From NCBI RefSeq assembly GCF_018991925.1, contig NW_024711951.1:1-64000 (forward strand): a stretch of 64,000 nucleotides of DNA, given 5' to 3'. Under the pieces are notes generated by a model that saw only the letters and a program-made list of their open reading frames with translations, was not told where the DNA came from and ran no database searches. Below are positions 57,838-64,000 of the stretch, in pieces. Each line of letters starts with the position of its first letter. Position 1 is the stretch's first letter. This DNA is from Homarus americanus. Taxonomy: Eukaryota; Arthropoda; Malacostraca; Decapoda; Nephropidae. The translations under genes and the position numbers were made by a program.

Positions 57838-59095
57838 CTCAACGACTCACCGACTTACTAAACGACTTACTGACTCACTAAACGACTTACCTAAACAACT
57901 CACTGACTCCTAAACCTCACTGACTCACTAAGACTTACTGACTCACTAAACAACTCACTGACTCACTAAACAACTCACTGACTCACTAAAGACTTACTGA
58001 CTCACTAAGACTTCGCTCACTAAACAACTCTGACTCACTAAGCTCTACTACTAAAGGACTTACTGACTCACTAAAGACTTACTGACTCACTAAAGGACAC
58101 TGACTCACTAAACTTACTGACTCACTAAAGGACTTACTGACTCACTAAATTACTGGCTAGCACATCACTAAACGACTTACTGACTCACTAAACGACTTGA
58201 CTCACTAAACAACTTACTGACTCACTAAACGACTTACTGCTCCTAAGACTTACTGACTCACTAAAGACTTACTGACTCACTAAGGACTTACTGACTCACT
58301 AAACAACTCACTGACTCACTAAAAGACTTTGCTCACTAAAGGACTTACTGACTCCTAAACAACTCACTGACTCACTAAAAGACTTACTGACTCACTAAAG
58401 GACTTACTGACTCACTAAACACTCACTGACTCACTAAAGACTTTGACTCACTAAAGGACTTACTGACTCACTAAACGACTTACTCTCACTAGGACTTACT
58501 GACTCACTAAACGACTTACTGACTCACTAAGGACTTACTGACTCACTAAACAACTCACTGACTCACTAAAAGACTTACTGACTCACTAAACGACACTGAC
58601 TCACTAAACGACTTACTGCTCACTAAACGACTTACTGACTCACTAACGACTTTGACTCACTAAAGACTTACTGACTCACTAGAGACTTACTGACTCACTA
58701 AAGGACTTACTGACTCACTAAAAGACTTACTGACTACTAAGGACTTACTGACTCACTAAACGACTTACTGACTACTAAAAGACTTACTGACTCACTAAGG
58801 ACTACTGACTCACTAAACAACTCACTGACCATAAGACTTACTGCTACTAGACTTACTGACTCACTAACAACTCACTGACTCACTAAAAGACTTACTGACT
58901 CACTAAACGACTTACTGACTCACTAAAAGACTTACTGACTCACTAAAGGACTTACTGACTCACTAAACAACTCACTGACTCACTAAAAGACTTACTGACT
59001 CACTAAACGACTTACTGACTCACTAAACGACTTACTGACTCACTAAACAACTCACTGACTCACTAAAAGACTTACTGACTCACTAAATAACTTAC
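57838..59095. repeat. ~20-bp minisatellite carrying TGACTCA, ~1.25 kb
   Basis: About sixty units (by length) of CTTACTGACTCACTAAACGA and variants AAGGA, AAAGA or AACAA. Each intact unit contains TGACTCA. Many units have 1-4 base deletions (for example GACTTCGCTC), which may be sequence errors. Confidence 0.95.
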
Positions 59096-59339
59096 CCACC
59101 GACTCAACAACTCTCTCACTCACACCTTCTACGATTCATAGACTTAACTTATGGACTGACTCAACGACTGACTCAAGAACCCTCTTATTCGCCCACTGAC
59201 TGACTCACTGACTCACCCACTGACTGACTCAACAACATCTTAGTTACACACACAAATGACAGATCGACCAGATAAGCCCCCAGACAGATCTCCTCAGGGG
59301 AAAAATAGACACTTATTACCAGGAAACGCTGAAGGAAAC

Positions 59340-59625
59340 ACGAGAGAGAAGAGAGAGAGGAAGTTACCTTGCACAATATTGGAGAGAAAGACACAAAAGA
59401 GAGAGAGGGGGAGGACGGAGGAAGAAAGAAGGAGGAAGAAGAGGAGAAGGAGAAGAAAGAGGGAGGAGGAGGAGGATCACCTACACATACAGGGTGAGAG
59501 AGCATCAATATCCCAAGTGTTGCTGGGTCACTGCCTCCTCCTCTTCCTCCCCTCTTCTTCTTCCTCCTCCTCCCCTCCTCTCTTCTTCTTCTTCCTCCTC
59601 CCAGCCATCCTGTTACCACCACCCG
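59340..59625. repeat. Purine tract followed by pyrimidine tract
   Basis: 59340-59480 is GA-rich and 59530-59610 is CT-rich, so the two halves are nearly inverted in composition around a SINE-free 50-base spacer. Confidence 0.75.
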
Positions 59626-59629
59626 ACCC

Positions 59630-59965
59630 ACACTGAACGACCACCCCACGACCCACTGAACGACGAACACCACCACGACCCACTGAACGACCACCCCCAC
59701 GACCCACTGAACAGCCACGACCCACTGAACAGGCAACCACCACGGCCCACTGAACGACCACCCCCGACCCACTGAACGACAAACACCACCACGACCCACT
59801 GGACGAGACGACCCACTGAACGGCCACCCCACGACCCACTGAACGACGAACACCACCACGACCCACTGAACAGGACGACACTGAACAACCACCCCGACCC
59901 ACTGAACGACGGACACCACCGACCCACTGAACGACCCCACGACCACTGAACGACGAACACCACCA
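59630..59965. repeat. GACCCACTGAACGAC minisatellite
   Basis: Units of 19-30 bp sharing CGACCCACTGAACGAC with variable ACACCACCAC inserts. Long minus frames (SVGRGG or WVVVVF) are artefacts. Confidence 0.9.
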
Positions 59966-60000
59966 CTCTGACAAAACTTCATTCCTGTGTCATCTGGGGC

Positions 60001-60002
<2 letters not shown>

Positions 60003-60042
<40 letters not shown>

Positions 60043-60118
60043 ACACAGTATTGTTCCAGATATGTTATACATTCAGAATTTATGCTCTCCTCCTCGTATA
60101 CTGAAATGGATTGTTGGT

Positions 60119-60196
<78 letters not shown>

Positions 60197-60198
60197 AC
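60003..60198. repeat. (GA)n and (CA)n microsatellites
   Basis: GA at 60004-60041 and CA at 60119-60196. Confidence 0.95.
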
Positions 60199-60404
60199 AT
60201 AATAACAAGAAACAACCATTATTTATTTCACTCCCCAAAAACACATAACAAATTATCCTCACTTTTAGAAATTCCTTAAAAGATAAAATAAACAAATAAT
60301 TAAAAAAAAATAAGAATAAGAGAGATAAAAGATAAATAGATGGGATAAACTAAAAGTTAAATAGAAATAAAAATAAAACAAAATAAAACTAATGCATTAA
60401 AACA

Positions 60405-60660
60405 GTGGGGTGGGGGTGCTGGGGGGAGGGGGAGAGGAGGCAGGGAGAGGAGGGTGACGGGGGTAGGAGGTGTAAGAAAGGAAGAGAGGGGGTAGTGGCA
60501 GAGAGGGGGGTGATAGGGCGGAGAGGAGGAGATAGGGTAAGGGAGAGAGGGGGAGGTAGTGGTGGCGGTGAATCATTTAGGAGATGGACCTTTTCATGTA
60601 TACTGGTGAGGCTATGGAGAGAGAGAGAGAGAAGAAGAGAGAGAGAGAGAGAGAGAGATA
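60405..60660. repeat. G-rich low-complexity and (GA)n
   Basis: GGGGAGAGGAGG-type DNA to 60570 and GA repeats at 60617-60659. Confidence 0.8.
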
Positions 60661-60934
60661 ACTTTCTCAACGTTTTGGAGAGGAAAAGGAGGATAGAAAG
60701 TGTGTGTTTGTGTGGATAGTAGTGGATGTCCTCTCAATCCTGGATAGAATAACAACACCGTGTATGGGAAGGATAGATCTCTTTCTTGTGTCTGGTAGTG
60801 GATAGATGGTTGGGGCGGTACATCAACTCAGGACTGGATCAGACCTAGATAACCCACCATCCTGGATAGACTAGGAGGTCGTATATTGTTGAAGAGGATA
60901 GGCTTCACATTTGTGGTATAGTGGATAGTGGACT

Positions 60935-60960
60935 CAGGTTAGGTTAGGTTAGGTTAGGTC
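60935..60960. repeat. Short (TTAGG)n tract
   Basis: Four to five perfect TTAGG units, the arthropod telomere motif. Confidence 0.9.
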
Positions 60961-61189
60961 ATATGAGTCGGCCAAAGTATATGAAAATACACTAAGATCA
61001 CTACAGCTGACCTGATGCTTTTATCTACGACCTGCAGTACGACCCCGAGGCAGCGTGATGGTAGAGGTCGTAATGTTAACAGCAAGGTACGACCCAGAGG
61101 CGGTTATAGTCGTACAAGTCGTCGTGATATTCACCGAGTACAACCAGCACTGGTGATGGCTCTCGCTGCTGCACACACACCCAACCCCA

Positions 61190-61925
61190 GTACTGCCCCC
61201 ACTACCTAACCCGCCACTGCCCCACCCACCACTGCCCCACCACCCCACCCCCACCCACCCCTCCCACCCCCACCCCCTGCCCCACCCCACCACCCTCCCC
61301 ACCCACCCTACCCCCCCAACCCCACCCACCACTGCCCACCCCACCCACCACTCCCACCACCCACCCACCCTCCCCACCACTACTCCCCCCACCCACCACC
61401 CACCCTGCCCCACCCACCACTACCCCACCCACCACTGCCCCCACCCACCACTGCCCCACCCACCACCCCACCCCACCACTGCCCCACCCACCACTGCCCC
61501 CCACCCACCACTGCCCCACCCCACCACTGCCCCCACCCCCACCACCCACTCCCACCACTGCCCCACCCCACCACTACCCACCCACCCACCCCCACCCACC
61601 ACACCCCCCCACCACTGCCCCACCCCACCACTACCCCCACCCACCCACCACTGCCCCACCCTCCCCACCCCACTACCCCACCCCACCACTGCCCACCACC
61701 ACTCCCCACCCCTGCCCCACCCCACCACTGCCCACCCACCACTACTCTTCCTCCCCACCTCCCCCCACCACACCCTACCACTACCTGAACTATAAATCCT
61801 TCCTCCACCTCTAATCCTTTACTTCCCTTCTTTCTCTACAAAAAACCCACCCCACCCCATCCCACCACCCCACCCCAACCACCACCACCCCATCCCACCC
61901 CACCCCACCCACCCCGGCCCCTACC
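61190..61925. repeat. CCCCACCCACCACTG minisatellite, ~0.7 kb
   Basis: The plus strand is almost only C and A with T in CACTGCCCC. The minus strand has dense GGGG runs (G-quadruplex or i-motif potential). Trailing (CCCAC)n at 61850-61920. Confidence 0.9.
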
Positions 61926-62079
61926 TTACAGGCACTAGTCGATCCATAGTTTACCATGATGAGATGTATCAAGTGAAACATGTATATGGAGCAAGTAACA
62001 AGATCACTAGATTACAAGATGATGTAACCGCTAGATTAAGGTAAGGATATAAGTACTCTGGCAGTATTTCCTCAAGCAG

Positions 62080-62350
62080 ATGTGAACAAGATTAAATGTA
62101 AGTGTGTGGCCAGACATATGGCCACACACTCTAATACTACGTTGCAGAAAGTTACCCTTTATGTATAGAATTAAACAAAAATTTATTAGAAATACCCAGT
62201 AACATTCAATGCCATAATAACCTGACCAAGGGGCTGGTTATACTGACCCTTTGTGAACTCTACTCTGTAATCCTTTTGCACTACCGCTCACAGGATGAGT
62301 ATGGGTGCACAACCATAACCGCTGTGAGTGGCCAAATTAATAAAATTAAA
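62080..62350 (+). repeat. Dispersed repeat family R, third copy
   Basis: Matches 34190-34600: GGCCAGACATATGGCCACAC at its 5' part, CCTTTGTGAACTCTACTCTG, and a CTCACAGGATGAGTATGGG plus GTGCACAA 3' part followed by AT-rich sequence. Confidence 0.7.
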
Positions 62351-62559
62351 AATTATCTTCTATCCCACCCCCCTACTACTTTACCCTACCCTACCCACCA
62401 CAACCCCACCCCACCACTACACGGTCCTACCCTACCCCACTCCCTGCCCTTGTTTCCCTGCCAGGTCATGAGGTGTGAGTTAGCAGCCAATATGTCACCT
62501 CACACTCCACCACTGATCAGTCTCCATACAGGAAGTCTTTAACCTTTTCCTTCTTACAG

Positions 62560-62703
62560 ACACAAACATTACTGGAGCCTGACCCCTCCCTTCTGCAGCA
62601 CGCTGACACCTTCACTACAGGGACGCCACTTTTAATGTTTTATTTGGTTAACGCCAGACGATTTTATTCAGCTCAGAGACGACACCGTACACATGAGGGT
62701 TAA
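62560..62703 (+). other. Weak exon candidate (47 codons to stop)
   Basis: A good acceptor (CCTTTTCCTTCTTACAG) precedes an open frame TQTLLEPDPSLLQHADTFTT that ends at TAA 62701. It has no partner exon and no family match. Confidence 0.15.
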
Positions 62704-63147
62704 TGGAGCTCTTTTACAACCACAGTCCTTGGTCTCCGCGGGTGTTGGTGTGTTGATTACATACACCAGAGAGTAACAGTCGGGACGCACCACTTAACTA
62801 TTAATTAAGGTCAACAGGTGTTGGTGTCCCAGTTCGGGCACCGTGAGATAATTAAAAGGATAATAATAACACAACTTATGTCATCATGATAAACTGTACT
62901 GGGTTATAGGTACTACTTGCCAGCGTTCACTAGGCCAGGTAACGCGTGGTGTGGTGGACGGCCGATCAGCTGATATTTGGTAAACATAAACAAACAAGAC
63001 GGCGGTGAACTTGTTAAACTCCTGCTGGTGATTCATTCGCCCATTTATTGTTCGTTTTTATTATTGTTATTTATAATTTCACCAATTATCAGCTTACCAG
63101 TAGATGCAGAGACATCTGTTATGTTTGGTAGTGAGGGTCACACTGGC

Positions 63148-63220
63148 TCGCCTGGGCTACGCGGACTCGAACCCTCGACAGTGGTAAGAAATAAGCATGT
63201 TACGCTGTACCACCACCAAC
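63148..63220 (-). repeat. tRNA-like SINE fragment
   Basis: The minus strand contains GTGGTACAGCGTAACATGC (A-box-like) and GGGTTCGAGTCC (B box) about 35 bases later. It lies inside a 184-codon plus frame (62977-63531), which argues that the frame is not a gene. Confidence 0.5.
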
Positions 63221-63799
63221 ATGGTGATATTATTGGTCGGTCCCAACGAACAAACGTAGGAGCTTATGACCGCCGCCGTCTTGATATAAACAAACCGCGC
63301 AACGAAGCGATCCACCTCCAGCTGTGGATCGCTACACAGCCTGGACAATATTTTAACACTGACTTGTTCAGTAGCCAAGTGCAAGCTACACGGCGTACTA
63401 GCCCAACTGAGCACTGTTCTGCCACACTCCTCCCCCTAAACCACGAGACATCAACACCATACACAACCCCACGAGTAATCACAACTGTAGACCCACTAAA
63501 CCTTATTACCAGCGTCATTACACCACTTTAACCACATCCTCAATGGGGAGGTGTACCACTAATGGAACAGCACGTAGCTCTGACCTGCACCGCACCTCAA
63601 CCTGTGAACGACTGACGAGTTTGGTATGGAACTATTCGACTCCTGTTCCGTGGCGCCGCAGTTTTATTTTATTGTTATTATTATTATTATCAATCTTCCT
63701 GTGTCTTATAACCAAACAGGTCTTATATAAGTATATGAGAACTCGTGTCTACCTATATCATGACCACTAATTAATAAGATTTACTGTACCACTATAACC

Positions 63800-63835
63800 A
63801 TGACCCCCACACTGCCTAACCTAACCTAACCTAGA
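63800..63835. repeat. Short CCTAA telomere-like tract
   Basis: CCTAACCTAACCTAACCTAG. Confidence 0.8.
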
Positions 63836-64000
63836 GACAACTGTTGTGTCACTGTGAAATATTGCTCAGTGAAATATTTAGTCCACGCCATCACCACTAT
63901 TTCTGGCCCTCACTATCACCTTCTGTCATGTTAAGGTCACATGTCGACCACTGTCATGAGAGCCACCTGTCATAGACGTACGTACCATGAACCACCACGT

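Noticed and set aside
59185..60072. 295-codon minus ORF
   Set aside because: It passes through a GA microsatellite, the GACCCACTGAACGAC minisatellite and purine tracts; composition explains it.
62977..63531. 184-codon plus ORF with a hydrophobic N-terminal part
   Set aside because: The frame begins at TTG with no ATG until 63120, and its middle is a tRNA-like SINE on the other strand. The composition of the C-terminal part is not protein-like. Transcript support would change this.

Overview
The window is eukaryotic and most likely arthropod nuclear DNA, probably a malacostracan or decapod crustacean. The evidence is many TTAGG/CCTAA-type telomere-like tracts (about 22.65, 36.3, 43.97, 53.3, 60.94 and 63.8 kb), very dense microsatellites and minisatellites, tRNA-headed SINEs, hAT-like remnants, GT-AG introns and one spliced secreted C-type lectin gene. 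No rRNA gene, CRISPR array or prokaryotic operon is seen. The exact species is an inference I cannot test here.

Layout. Bases 1-16440 form one giant inverted repeat with its turning point near 8390. Each arm has the same order of parts in mirror image: blocks of a 31-bp minisatellite alternate with non-repetitive spacers, and the centre is a ~175-bp satellite whose units contain near-perfect hairpins. The left end runs off the window. The right arm carries an hAT-like MITE at 9981-10177 that the left arm lacks. From 16.4 to 20.2 kb I recognise nothing. At 20205-21187 lie two overlapping ORFs: one resembles the C-terminal part of a retroelement ORF1-type protein, the other is an unknown 230-residue frame with an A-rich tail. 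From 21.7 to 25 kb come a minisatellite, telomere-like repeats, transposon-end remnants, a SINE and an AT microsatellite.

The only convincing gene is at 26603-28912 (+). It has four exons, all separated by phase-1 introns, and encodes 264 residues: signal peptide, a cysteine-containing PAN/apple-like region and a C-type lectin domain with an altered calcium site. A decayed copy of its last exon lies 0.8 kb downstream (29.7 kb). A ~1.35-kb direct duplication (25043-26398 and 32812-34143) brackets the locus, and copy 1 ends just upstream of the lectin promoter. This suggests a once-larger tandem lectin cluster.

From 34 to 64 kb the sequence is mostly tandem repeats and short transposons. These include a complete non-autonomous hAT-like element (46240-47116) inside a ~320-bp tandem repeat, a 1.9-kb array of a 14-bp unit that repeats a splice-donor-like motif, and a 1.25-kb array of a ~20-bp unit carrying the AP-1 core TGACTCA. 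A few isolated signals suggest that introns or gene edges may be present: a canonical RFX X-box with a possible first exon (37.6 kb, -), a recursive-splice-like site (39.83 kb, -), a CRE/CCAAT/TATA cluster (41.4-41.5 kb) and an 88-nt exon candidate (55.03 kb, -). Many long open frames here are only stop-free readings of repeats. Frequent 1-4 base indels between repeat copies hint at imperfect long-read consensus, so exact bases in arrays should be treated with care.
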